Part shown: one piece after another, positions 44,955-53,000 of the stretch
Layout of the letters: every line of letters starts with the position of its first letter
Numbering within the stretch: position 1 is the stretch's first letter
DNA from: Piscinibacter sp. HJYY11
GTDB taxonomy: Bacteria > Pseudomonadota > Gammaproteobacteria > Burkholderiales > Burkholderiaceae_C
Length of the DNA stretch: 64,000 nt
Direction of reading: 5' to 3'
Assembly (NCBI RefSeq): GCF_016735515.1
Contig: NZ_JAERQZ010000001.1
Span: forward strand, 2,032,646-2,096,645
The notes under the pieces: model-generated
Database searches by the model: none
Seen by the model: the letters and a program-made list of their open reading frames with translations, nothing else
What the model was told of the DNA's origin: nothing
Translations under genes and position numbers: made by a program

Positions 44955-45737
44955 TCAGGCGGCCCCGTCGTATAGGCGCACGAGCGTGCCCTGCGCAGCG
45001 GCCGCCTCGTAGCGGGCCAGGTCGGACACCGTGTCGACCTCCAGCCAGCCGTGTTGCAAGGGCACCGCCTGTACCGTCACCCCATCGTCGATCAGGTGCT
45101 GCAGATACGAGGTCATGAACATCTTCTCTGTCGGCTGTCCTTCGAACGAAGGCGCCTGCATCAGCGATTCGTAGCGCGATAGGAAGTCGCCCGCGAACGC
45201 ACGGTCGACCCTGAACAGGCCCGTGTACTGGCCCTCGACGTCCTCCAGGGTGCGTGGCTTGCGGCCGAGCTCGACGACGGCACCGGAGGGTGCGAGCTTC
45301 AGGGTCTCGGCATCCGCGAGCGGGTCGTCCATGCGCAGGCTCCACAGGTCCCACCACCCCAGGTCCACCATCACGGACACCGGTGCGCGCGAGGCCAGCA
45401 TGGCAGCGAGCACACGCGGTTCGTAGACGATATCGCCATAGGCGACCAACACGTCGTCGCTGCCATCGAAGAGGGCCTTGGCGCAGTACAGGCTGGCCAC
45501 CATGTTGGTCTGTCCGTAACGTTCGTTCAGGAAGACACGCGGGCCGAGGCCGGAAAGGCACTCGGCGTGGTATCCCACGACGAGGCTGAGGTCGCTGACA
45601 CCTGCACGCGCCAGGACCGACATCTGGCGCGCGAGCAGCGACTGCCCCAGCAAGGGCACGAGCGTCTTGGGCAGGTGGTCGGTGTGCGGCCGCAGGCGGG
45701 TGCCTTCGCCGGCAGCCAGGATTACGACTCGGGTCAT
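44955..45737 (-). CDS. LicC-like cytidylyltransferase, candidate phosphoglutamine cytidylyltransferase
   Basis: A 260-residue nucleotidyltransferase: VVILAAGEGTRLRPHTDHLPKTLVP is the NTP loop, and TNMVASLYCAKAL and VAYGDIVYEP are typical of the LicC/CTP branch, not of sugar-dTTP enzymes. In Campylobacter jejuni the enzyme of the same type, Cj1416, couples CTP with L-glutamine phosphate to give CDP-L-glutamine. Here it sits directly after an amidotransferase (ATGA overlap) and a PEP-synthase-like kinase, the same three types as Cj1416-Cj1417-Cj1418. Phosphocholine or sugar-phosphate substrates remain possible. Confidence 0.78.
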   Translation of the reverse strand: MTRVVILAAGEGTRLRPHTDHLPKTLVPLLGQSLLARQMSVLARAGVSDLSLVVGYHAECLSGLGPRVFLNERYGQTNMVASLYCAKALFDGSDDVLVAYGDIVYEPRVLAAMLASRAPVSVMVDLGWWDLWSLRMDDPLADAETLKLAPSGAVVELGRKPRTLEDVEGQYTGLFRVDRAFAGDFLSRYESLMQAPSFEGQPTEKMFMTSYLQHLIDDGVTVQAVPLQHGWLEVDTVSDLARYEAAAAQGTLVRLYDGAA

Positions 45738-46384
45738 GGGGTTGCGAAGAGTCGTGAAAGAAGCATGTGGTCGAACGGGGTCGGGGAGGGTTCGCGCTCG
45801 GGGTGCCACATCACGCCGAGCCAAGGAAGGCTTGCATGGGCCATTGCCTCGACGTGGCCGTCCTGGTCGTGGTAGAGCGGCCGGCAGGCAGCACCCAGGC
45901 CTTCTCGGGCGATCGCGAACCCGTGGTAACTGTTTACCTCCAGCACCGCCGGTGCGACATGGCCGAGGATCTGCGCTGTGTGCGCGCTCCGCAGCAGGGT
46001 GTGGCGAACGGCGACATGGCCTTGCACTGGGGCGACTGCGCCGCCCAGGTGGACATTCATCATCTGCATGCCCCGGCACACGCCCAGGACCGGCCACCGA
46101 GCGTCCTCTGCCTCATCCAGCAACAGCGCCTCGGTCCGATCTCGTTCCGAGGCGGTGCCGCGCGATGCCAGCGCCATGCCGAGGTCGTTGCCGCCCGTGA
46201 GCAGCAGGCCCTCGATGCCCAGGGAGCGGGCCCAGGCCACCGGATCGAGCAAGCCGTTCGGTACCGGCACCGCGACCAGGCCCAGTCTTTCGAGCAGCAC
46301 AGGCCAGCGCTGATCGAGGGCGTCGCGCCGCTCCGAGTAGCGGCTCTCCTCGGCGACACGCTGGCTCAGGGCGATTTTCTTCAT
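45734..46384 (-). CDS. Class I glutamine amidotransferase, candidate gamma-glutamyl-CDP-amidate hydrolase
   Basis: A 216-residue protein of the gamma-glutamyl hydrolase-like amidotransferase family. The nucleophile Cys is in LGVCRGMQM, and the His and Glu are in VMWHPERE. The beginning MKKIALSQRV...RRDALDQRW is that of the polysaccharide-cluster branch, which includes Campylobacter Cj1417. That enzyme splits CDP-L-glutamine into cytidine diphosphoramidate and glutamate. There is no synthase domain or partner subunit, which fits a free hydrolase. Both ends overlap neighbours as ATGA. Confidence 0.8.
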   Translation of the reverse strand: MKKIALSQRVAEESRYSERRDALDQRWPVLLERLGLVAVPVPNGLLDPVAWARSLGIEGLLLTGGNDLGMALASRGTASERDRTEALLLDEAEDARWPVLGVCRGMQMMNVHLGGAVAPVQGHVAVRHTLLRSAHTAQILGHVAPAVLEVNSYHGFAIAREGLGAACRPLYHDQDGHVEAMAHASLPWLGVMWHPEREPSPTPFDHMLLSRLFATP

Positions 46385-49300
46385 GGCAGAACGGCGAGCG
46401 TGCGCTGCCGGCAGTCGAGCACCAGCCGGGTGCCCGTGGTCAGGCGGTCGAACCACTCCTCGCCCACACCCACTGCAGCGGGCAGGCCGAACTCAGCCGC
46501 GCGAACCGCCATGTGCGAGTTCGCCCCTCCGTAGGCGGTCACCAAGCCGGCGATGCCCTGCGCGAAGAGCCAGTCATGCCCGGGATCGGCCTGCCGGATG
46601 ACGACCACACGACCGTTCAGATCTGGCGTCGTGCCATCGCCCGCATCAAGGCGAACCACCGGTGCGGTCACGGCAAGGCCGCCGATGAAGTTGCCTGCCG
46701 ACTGGGGATGGAGAAACCCGCCGAAGTCCTGCACCGACACGATCAGCGGTGGCAATTCGATGCCGAGTGCAAGTTCGGCGGCCAGTTCACCTTCCTCGCA
46801 GCGTACGCGTAAGTGCTCGCCGGCGCGTCCAACCCACAGTCCTTCCGCCCAGGCGCGCAAGTCCCCGACGGTCAGCCGGGAGATCTGCGCGCGCGACATC
46901 CCTGCCCGCTCGCCGACGGCCGCGAGAAGGTCCAAGGCCTGGCTGAGACTGCGGGTGAAGACGTGCTTGGCCCGCTCGCGGCCCGCGATGGCAGTACGCA
47001 TAAATCGGTCGAGCGTCTCGAAATCGTCCGGCAGACCGAGCGCACCGAGTGCGCCCGCAAAGCGGCGCCGCGTTGCGGCAGACCACGACAGGCCCTGCCC
47101 GTTCGTCGTCAGAACGGGTTCGGAGCCCGCGGCACCCGAGAGCAGGTAGCGCTCCGGCGCCTCGGCATAGCTGGGCACCGTGACGTCATAGGTACCCGGG
47201 CGCAGGTGGCCATAACGTTCGAGGAACGCCGCCTGCGACAGACGCCCCGCCCTCAGCTGTGCGCTGGCGTCGCGAAAGGTGGAGGCCACAGTATCGACGC
47301 TCCGGAGGTAAGCCGAGCGGTCGTCGTCGGAGATCACCCCGACTTCGACAGCCGATCGCAGCCAAGCGGTGGCAACGAAAGCCGAGCGGGCCAGATGGGC
47401 GAAGGGCAAGGTGCCGTACCTGCGGCAATCGTCGACCAGCGCAAGCGCACGCCGCAGTGAAGGCGCGCCGTCGTCATGCACGACCCGTTGCATGCCGACC
47501 AGGCGGTCGACGGCTCGCAGATCGCCGTCCACACGGTCGATCGCATCGCGCGTGAGCCGTCGCAACGCATCGCGCAGGGATGCGATCTCGTCGGATCGGA
47601 AGCCTGCTGTGGCGAGCTCCTTCGCCCGTGCATCGAAAGCCAGATCGAGGCAGCTCAGTACGATCTCGAACTCGACCTTGTCGTGCAGAGCGGGCCGAGC
47701 CGACAGCAGGTCCAGGTAGTGCTCGACCAGGCGGGCTGCCAGAGAGTCGTCGAGCACCGCTGGCACGAAGCTATTGAAGGAGGCTCGCACGTCGATGTAC
47801 GGATGCCCGCCAAAGCTATGCATGAGCGGCGTCGAGCGCAGATCTCGGTAGCCGTACTCGGCCCGCTGGGTGGCCCAGACGTCACGGGTCACGAGTTCGG
47901 CATAAAGCGAGTACGCGAGGCGATCAGGACGGGTGCCGATCATCTCGGCGGGGTTCCAGTCGCTCATCACGCTGAAGATCGTGCGCGTGCCAAGCACGCC
48001 GGCGCCCGGCGCCTGGAGACGCAGGAAGGCCTCGCGCGCCTCGTCGATCGCCGAACGCACCAGCTCGTCACTGCCCCGCCAGTGGCCACGGTTCACCACG
48101 ATCGGGCGGATCTGCAGTACGTGCACCGTGCCGTCGGAGGACACGATGAACTCGATGTCGAGGCAATCGTGCCCGACAAGCTGCTCGAGTTCCAGGACCG
48201 CCGGCAACAGTGCCCCCAGCCCGGCTGGGCACTCCCGCGGGAGTTCGGTCGTGTCGCGGTGCAGGTAGAGCGTCCGCAGCTCGCCGCTACGCCCCGAGGT
48301 GACCGAGTCCGAAGTGCCGCTGGTAGCGTCGTAATTGACCACCCGATAGGGCGCCCCGTGCGCCAGGGTACGTGTCATAACCACCCCGCTCAGCGCGACG
48401 TCGGTCAGCATTCGCTGCACCAGCACTTGGTGTGCGGGATTCGGTTCGCCATAGGACAGGATCACCCGCTCAACGGCTCCGCGCAGCGCGATTTCGTCAT
48501 CGCACGGGACCGACAGCACGCTCTCGTAGCGACCGGCGGACGAGGCCCTGAAGCCGTCTTCGTCGAGTGCGCTGCTGCGCACGGCGACCTGACCGGACGG
48601 AAAGGCTTCGAGCAGCCAGTCCAGACAACGGGAAGAGTGCTCGCGCCACTCGCCGACGGTGAAGCTGACCTGCTGACCGATGCGGCTGCGCGTGACCATT
48701 GGCCTCAAGCGCTCCAGCGTCTGGGCCTTCGTGCCCAGCACGAAGTGGGCTACATCCTGCGCGGCATTGAGCTCGGCCCAGTCGCCACGACAGTCCACCA
48801 CCGAGATCGGCACGCCGTCGGCCAGCAGCGCCTCGAACAACCGTGGCATGTCCCAACGGGCAAGGTCTGGGTCGGAGGCACGAGTGGCAAGCCACGCAAG
48901 CGCTGCCGGGCCCAGCTTGGCCAAGCCCACGAACTCTGCATCGGGGGACAAGGTGCGGCCAGGCACGAAGCGCCCACGCGCCCCCGCGACGCGCCCTCCT
49001 TCCAGCGCGACAACCTCGGCCAAGGCGATGTCGGCAGCCGAACGGCCCTCGTAGCGCTCACGCCAGCGTGTGTCGATGGCGATCACAGTGTCGGCCGGGT
49101 GAACTCGCAGCTCATGCACGAGCGTGTCGCGGTACAGGATGTCGGCATAGCTGACGAGGCAGGCACCAGCCTTGCGGCCCACATCCGCGCGAAGGAGTGA
49201 GCCCACCGGTCCGGTCGTAGCCCAGGCCGGGTTGAGCGCGACAGGCAAGGCGGGATAGTCGCCCAAGATCTCCTGCAGGCCGTATCCGCCCACGAACAGC

Positions 49301-49476
49301 ACGTCATCGACGGCCGCACGCAACGCCCCCACCAGCCAGTCCAGCACACGACCGTTCGCGCCAAGGCTGTTCAGGGCGGCCGGCCGCTGCCCACGCGCCG
49401 GAGGACCGGCGCCGAGTATTACCGCCTGTGCAATCGCAGGCGGGACCCGGTCAGACGACTGGATCGGCACGTTCAT
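46381..49476 (-). CDS. Fusion of nucleotidyltransferase-like domain and PEP-synthase-like kinase, candidate L-glutamine kinase
   Basis: A 1031-residue cytoplasmic protein. Residues about 12-245 look like a LicC-type nucleotidyltransferase with a decayed NTP loop (AVILGAGPPARGQRP) but a kept SYADILY segment. From about 285 an ATP-grasp domain as in PEP synthase begins (VAVRSSALDEDGFRASSAGRYES). A long helical middle follows, and the end has the swivelling phospho-His domain GGANSHMAVRA with His988. The PEP/pyruvate barrel of true PEP synthase is absent. This is the layout of Campylobacter glutamine kinase Cj1418, which makes L-glutamine phosphate from ATP, with an added front domain. It overlaps the formyltransferase gene by 26 bases; the ATG at 49476 begins the first domain. 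Confidence 0.8.
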   Translation of the reverse strand: MNVPIQSSDRVPPAIAQAVILGAGPPARGQRPAALNSLGANGRVLDWLVGALRAAVDDVLFVGGYGLQEILGDYPALPVALNPAWATTGPVGSLLRADVGRKAGACLVSYADILYRDTLVHELRVHPADTVIAIDTRWRERYEGRSAADIALAEVVALEGGRVAGARGRFVPGRTLSPDAEFVGLAKLGPAALAWLATRASDPDLARWDMPRLFEALLADGVPISVVDCRGDWAELNAAQDVAHFVLGTKAQTLERLRPMVTRSRIGQQVSFTVGEWREHSSRCLDWLLEAFPSGQVAVRSSALDEDGFRASSAGRYESVLSVPCDDEIALRGAVERVILSYGEPNPAHQVLVQRMLTDVALSGVVMTRTLAHGAPYRVVNYDATSGTSDSVTSGRSGELRTLYLHRDTTELPRECPAGLGALLPAVLELEQLVGHDCLDIEFIVSSDGTVHVLQIRPIVVNRGHWRGSDELVRSAIDEAREAFLRLQAPGAGVLGTRTIFSVMSDWNPAEMIGTRPDRLAYSLYAELVTRDVWATQRAEYGYRDLRSTPLMHSFGGHPYIDVRASFNSFVPAVLDDSLAARLVEHYLDLLSARPALHDKVEFEIVLSCLDLAFDARAKELATAGFRSDEIASLRDALRRLTRDAIDRVDGDLRAVDRLVGMQRVVHDDGAPSLRRALALVDDCRRYGTLPFAHLARSAFVATAWLRSAVEVGVISDDDRSAYLRSVDTVASTFRDASAQLRAGRLSQAAFLERYGHLRPGTYDVTVPSYAEAPERYLLSGAAGSEPVLTTNGQGLSWSAATRRRFAGALGALGLPDDFETLDRFMRTAIAGRERAKHVFTRSLSQALDLLAAVGERAGMSRAQISRLTVGDLRAWAEGLWVGRAGEHLRVRCEEGELAAELALGIELPPLIVSVQDFGGFLHPQSAGNFIGGLAVTAPVVRLDAGDGTTPDLNGRVVVIRQADPGHDWLFAQGIAGLVTAYGGANSHMAVRAAEFGLPAAVGVGEEWFDRLTTGTRLVLDCRQRTLAVLP

Positions 49477-50356
49477 GGGACAGGTCGACGAGGCGCTGGA
49501 ACGCGACACGGCGCAGGCGCTCGTTCATGAAGTGGAAGGTCGTGCCCTCGCCCGCGGCTTGGGCCTTCGTCGGCAGGTCGGCCAGGCCGGTCGGATGTCG
49601 ACGCACGATCTCGCGCAGGAGGACCGCACGCAGCAGCGGATCGACGTAGGCATAGAGCATTCTGTATCCGGTGAGCACGTCGAGTTCGGCGAAGGCTCGC
49701 GGAACGGGGAGCACCTCGAGGTCACGGGCCAGGATCACGTCACCGGTGTCCAGGCCTGCGTCCATGTAGAAGGCGGTCGCACCGGGCCGCCCGCGCAGCA
49801 AGATCGACCACAGCAGCCCGTCGGCTCCCCGGACGTGCGGAAGGTGGCCCGGATGCACGTGAATAAAACGGCACGACGGGATAGACAGCAAGGACGCCGG
49901 CACCATGCCGCCACCGGTGAAGAGCACCGCATTGCGCCCCGGCAGACGTCGGAGATGCTGCTCCAGGACTGGGTCCCCAAGGCCGTCGATGAAGAGTTCA
50001 TCTACCGAGTCGGCCCGGTCGACATCGCCGGAAGGACCCACAAGGTGCTCGAAGATCCCGGGCGGATACGACCAGGCTGCGGCGAGCTCTCGCCACCAGC
50101 CCTCGCACAGGTCACGGTGGCGACGACGCAGTTCACGGGGCCAGTGGTTCATCTGCCGATCCTGGACGAGCGCTGCCAGGCCTCGCCGGAAGCCCGAGGG
50201 CAGCCACGGGGCGATCGGGCGGCGACGGGCAGGATCGCGACGGCCCACCATTCGCACGATTCGTTCGACGCGCAGGCCCTCCGCCGCAAGCATCCCGAGG
50301 TAGGCGCGTGCCATCGGCCCTTCATGGAAGAGCACGGTCAGCGGCAAGGTCTTCAC
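49451..50356 (-). CDS. Formyltransferase-fold protein with altered active site
   Basis: A 301-residue protein whose second half has the formyltransferase pattern: IHVHPGHLPHVRGADG, then a GLDTGDVI segment with the conserved Asp. In active 10-formyl-THF transferases the first part reads I-N-x-H-x-S-L-L-P; here the catalytic Asn is His166 and the Ser is Gly. It may therefore use another donor or be inactive as a formyltransferase. The GTG start at 50356 overlaps the upstream stop as GTGA. It is translated just ahead of the candidate glutamine kinase. Confidence 0.7.
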   Translation of the reverse strand: MKTLPLTVLFHEGPMARAYLGMLAAEGLRVERIVRMVGRRDPARRRPIAPWLPSGFRRGLAALVQDRQMNHWPRELRRRHRDLCEGWWRELAAAWSYPPGIFEHLVGPSGDVDRADSVDELFIDGLGDPVLEQHLRRLPGRNAVLFTGGGMVPASLLSIPSCRFIHVHPGHLPHVRGADGLLWSILLRGRPGATAFYMDAGLDTGDVILARDLEVLPVPRAFAELDVLTGYRMLYAYVDPLLRAVLLREIVRRHPTGLADLPTKAQAAGEGTTFHFMNERLRRVAFQRLVDLSHERADPVV

Positions 50357-50811
50357 GTCGGCAGTCCCCTGCGGCACTCCCGTTCCAGCTCGTCCACCAG
50401 GACCTGCGGAGGACGCGCCAAGTGGTCGAGCGCGTTGCAGGCCGAATTCACCCAGGCGAGGAGTCGAGCCCGGGAGGCTTCCTCGATCCCGGCTTCACGG
50501 GTGGCCGCAGACAGGAAGACCAGCGCGAGGCCGAGGTATCCGTCCTGCGTGATCGGCCGAGCGTCTACCGCCTTCTCAATGCGCTCGTCGTAGGAGACGA
50601 AGACCTCGTGAGCCACGTCGATCTTGCGCTGGTAGCGGAGCAATCGCCAGCCGTCTCCGGCGCCGATAGCCCCGGAGCGAAGCCATCCAGCGAGCTCGCG
50701 CTCGACCAAGGACTCGCTGTGCGCGAGCCCGTCCCGTACCTGCTGTGCGAACCCGCTCTCCATGGTGGCACACATTGTCTGCGAATCGACGAGGCATGTG
50801 CCGGCTGACAT
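50353..50811 (-). CDS. Hypothetical protein, first gene of the phosphoramidate-type operon
   Basis: A protein of up to 152 residues that I do not recognise. It appears soluble and mostly helical (LVERELAGWLRSG, LLRYQRKIDVAHEVFVSYDERIEKAV, ARLLAWVNSACNALDHL). There is no P-loop, so it is not the cytidine diphosphoramidate kinase of the Campylobacter pathway. The start is uncertain: ATG at 50811 (AGGG just upstream) or ATG at 50763. Its stop overlaps the next start as GTGA, so it belongs to the operon. It is divergent from a WecA-like gene across about 70 bases. Confidence 0.6.
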   Translation of the reverse strand: MSAGTCLVDSQTMCATMESGFAQQVRDGLAHSESLVERELAGWLRSGAIGAGDGWRLLRYQRKIDVAHEVFVSYDERIEKAVDARPITQDGYLGLALVFLSAATREAGIEEASRARLLAWVNSACNALDHLARPPQVLVDELERECRRGLPT

Positions 50812-50883
50812 ACCCTGCGCGTAAGATCGCTTCCTTCCCGGGGGGCCCTCCCGTCAAGATCACGCCCGAGCGTGACGTCCGAC

Positions 50884-51975
50884 ATGTCGCTACTTGTCTT
50901 CAGCTTTCTTGCTTCTCTGTTTGTGGCCACGGTGCTAGTGCGTTCCGCAGCACGCCACTCCGGAAAGTGGGGTGATCACCAGCTCTCGGGCCCTCAGAAG
51001 TTTCACACCAAGCCTGTGCCTCGCATCGGTGGCGTGGCCATCCTTGCGGGCGTGCTTGTTGGTGCGATCGTGGCCCAGTTGGGCAACCGGCCTGATCACG
51101 TAAAGCTGTGGCTGCTGCTCGCAGCCGGCCTGCCCGCCTTCATGTCGGGCGTGGCCGAAGACCTCACGAAGAACGTATCGCCGCGCCGCCGCCTCTTCTT
51201 CACGGCGACGTCGGCCGCCCTAGCGATCTGGTGGCTCGATGCAGCGCTGACGCGCACCGACATTCCGGGCATGGACCTCGCAATGCCATGGGCGCCCTTT
51301 GCCATCGCCATCACGATCTTCGTGGTGACGGGCGTCGCCAACGCCGTAAACATCATCGACGGCTTCAACGGCCTGGCCGCCATGTGCGTGCTCATGATGT
51401 TAACGGCCATCGCCTACGTGGCGTTCCAGGTTGGCGACATGCTGGTCCTTTGGGGCGCACTAACCCTCATCGGCGCCGTGGCAGGCTTCTTCGTCTGGAA
51501 CTTTCCGGCCGGCCTCATCTTTCTCGGTGACGGCGGCGCCTACTTCCTGGGCTTCATGCTCGCGGAACTAGGCGTACTACTCCTACACCGCAACCCGCAG
51601 GTGTCACCACTCTTCATCCTGCTGCTGTGCGCCTATCCGGTTTTCGAGACGCTGTTCTCGATCTACCGTAAGAAGTGGCTTCGGGGCATCTCCCCAGGTG
51701 TTCCTGACGGCATCCACCTACACATGCTCATCTACAAGCGGCTTATGCGCCTCATGGTAGAAGCGCCTGCAGATCGCCGGAAGGCTGTCCGCAACTCTAT
51801 GACGTCTCCCTACCTCTGGCTGCTCTGCTTGGCCTCGGTGGTCCCGGCCGTACTCTGGTGGAACAAGCCAGGGGTACTGGCCTGCTTCCTCCTGCTTTTC
51901 ATCGTCTGCTACGTGCTGCTCTACTGGAGCATCGTAAGGTTCAAGACGCCAAAGTGGCTCGTCTTCAGGCGCTAG
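50884..51975 (+). CDS. Polyprenyl-phosphate N-acetylhexosamine-1-phosphate transferase (WecA/MraY superfamily)
   Basis: A 363-residue integral membrane enzyme with about ten membrane segments that would start a lipid-linked glycan by moving a HexNAc-1-phosphate from UDP to undecaprenyl phosphate. Motifs: KFHTKPVPRIGG, GVANAVNIIDGFNGLA (Asp residues that bind Mg and lipid phosphate), FLGDGGAYFLGF and the cytoplasmic HLHMLIYKR (His-rich donor site). The ATG at 50884 is preferred; a GTG lies 12 bases upstream. The 3' end overlaps the convergent galE by 11 bases. Confidence 0.9.
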   Translation: MSLLVFSFLASLFVATVLVRSAARHSGKWGDHQLSGPQKFHTKPVPRIGGVAILAGVLVGAIVAQLGNRPDHVKLWLLLAAGLPAFMSGVAEDLTKNVSPRRRLFFTATSAALAIWWLDAALTRTDIPGMDLAMPWAPFAIAITIFVVTGVANAVNIIDGFNGLAAMCVLMMLTAIAYVAFQVGDMLVLWGALTLIGAVAGFFVWNFPAGLIFLGDGGAYFLGFMLAELGVLLLHRNPQVSPLFILLLCAYPVFETLFSIYRKKWLRGISPGVPDGIHLHMLIYKRLMRLMVEAPADRRKAVRNSMTSPYLWLLCLASVVPAVLWWNKPGVLACFLLLFIVCYVLLYWSIVRFKTPKWLVFRR

Positions 51976-52993
51976 GCAGGTCGCCGAAGCCAAAAGGGTT
52001 GCGGCTCTGCCAACGCCACGCATCTGCGCACATCTGGTCTAGCTCGCGGGACGCGGTCCATCCTAATAGCGAGCGAGCCAGACTGACATCCGCATAGCAT
52101 GCAGCTACATCGCCGCTGCGCCGCGTCGTCACACGATAGGGCACCGAGCGGCCGCTCGCCCGTTCGAAGGCGCGGATCACTTCCATCACACTGTGTCCAC
52201 GGCCAGTGCCAAGGTTGACCGTCATGGAACTGCCGTGGCCTAGCAGGTGGCGCAACGCGGCCACATGCCCCTCGGCGAGATCCATCACGTGGATGTAGTC
52301 GCGCACGCCAGTCCCGTCCGGCGTGTCGTAGTCATTTCCATACACCTGCAGGAAGGGGCGCGTGCCCAGCGCCACCTGCGATACGTAGGGCACCAGGTTG
52401 TTCGGGACGCCCCTCGGGTCTTCGCCTATCTCGCCACTCTCGTGCGCCCCCACGGGATTGAAGTAGCGAAGGTAGGCGATCCCCCAGCCAGGCGTGAAGT
52501 GCTCGAACTCTCGCAGCAGCTGTTCGCCTAACAGTTTCGTCGTCCCGTAGGGATTGGTCGCAGACAGCTTGGCATCCTCAGTCAATGGCAAGCGCTCGGG
52601 CTGACCGTAAACAGTTGCCGACGAGCTGAAGACGAGGCGTTGGACGCCATGGGCCTGCATCGCCTCAAGCACGTTGACCAGCCCGCCGAGGTTATTGCGG
52701 TAGTACTCGATCGGCTTCTGCGTCGACTCGCCCACGGCCTTGTGCGCGGCGAAATGAACTACCGCGTCAATGCCGGCGCCATCGAAGATGCGCCGCATGG
52801 CCACCGGGTCGCACACATCGGCTCGCACGAAGGCCAGTGAGCGACCTGCTAGCCGCTGCAGCCGTTCAAGCACATTCGGCGAACTGTTGGCGAAGTTGTC
52901 GACCCCCAACACCTCGAAGCCCGCGGCCTGCAGGGCTAGCCAAGTATGGGACGCGATGTACCCGGCGGCCCCGGTGAGCAGGATGCGATTCAT
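51965..52993 (-). CDS. galE: UDP-glucose 4-epimerase
   Basis: A 342-residue NAD-dependent epimerase between UDP-glucose and UDP-galactose (or the HexNAc forms). It begins RILLTGAAGYIASHTWLAL, has FSSSATVYG and the catalytic NPYGTTKLLGE (Tyr and Lys), and RYFNPVGAHESG. The Rossmann loop reads GAAGYIAS rather than GGAGYIGS, a small change. The length and GTGVRDYIHVMDLA segment are typical of GalE. It starts 7 bases after the dehydratase stop. Confidence 0.93.
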   Translation of the reverse strand: MNRILLTGAAGYIASHTWLALQAAGFEVLGVDNFANSSPNVLERLQRLAGRSLAFVRADVCDPVAMRRIFDGAGIDAVVHFAAHKAVGESTQKPIEYYRNNLGGLVNVLEAMQAHGVQRLVFSSSATVYGQPERLPLTEDAKLSATNPYGTTKLLGEQLLREFEHFTPGWGIAYLRYFNPVGAHESGEIGEDPRGVPNNLVPYVSQVALGTRPFLQVYGNDYDTPDGTGVRDYIHVMDLAEGHVAALRHLLGHGSSMTVNLGTGRGHSVMEVIRAFERASGRSVPYRVTTRRSGDVAACYADVSLARSLLGWTASRELDQMCADAWRWQSRNPFGFGDLPSA

Positions 52994-53000
52994 AGTGTTA

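Noticed and set aside
45734..46384. Gamma-glutamyl-GABA hydrolase PuuD of putrescine breakdown
   Set aside because: No putrescine genes nearby; the beginning and the operon context fit the polysaccharide-cluster branch of the family.
47476..49200. A 574-residue plus-strand open frame opposite the kinase fusion
   Set aside because: No recognisable domain; composition (Arg, His, Gln, Asp) is that of an antisense shadow of a GC-rich gene.
46381..49476. Ordinary phosphoenolpyruvate synthase
   Set aside because: The PEP/pyruvate-binding barrel is absent, a nucleotidyltransferase-like domain is fused in front, and the gene lies in a polysaccharide operon.
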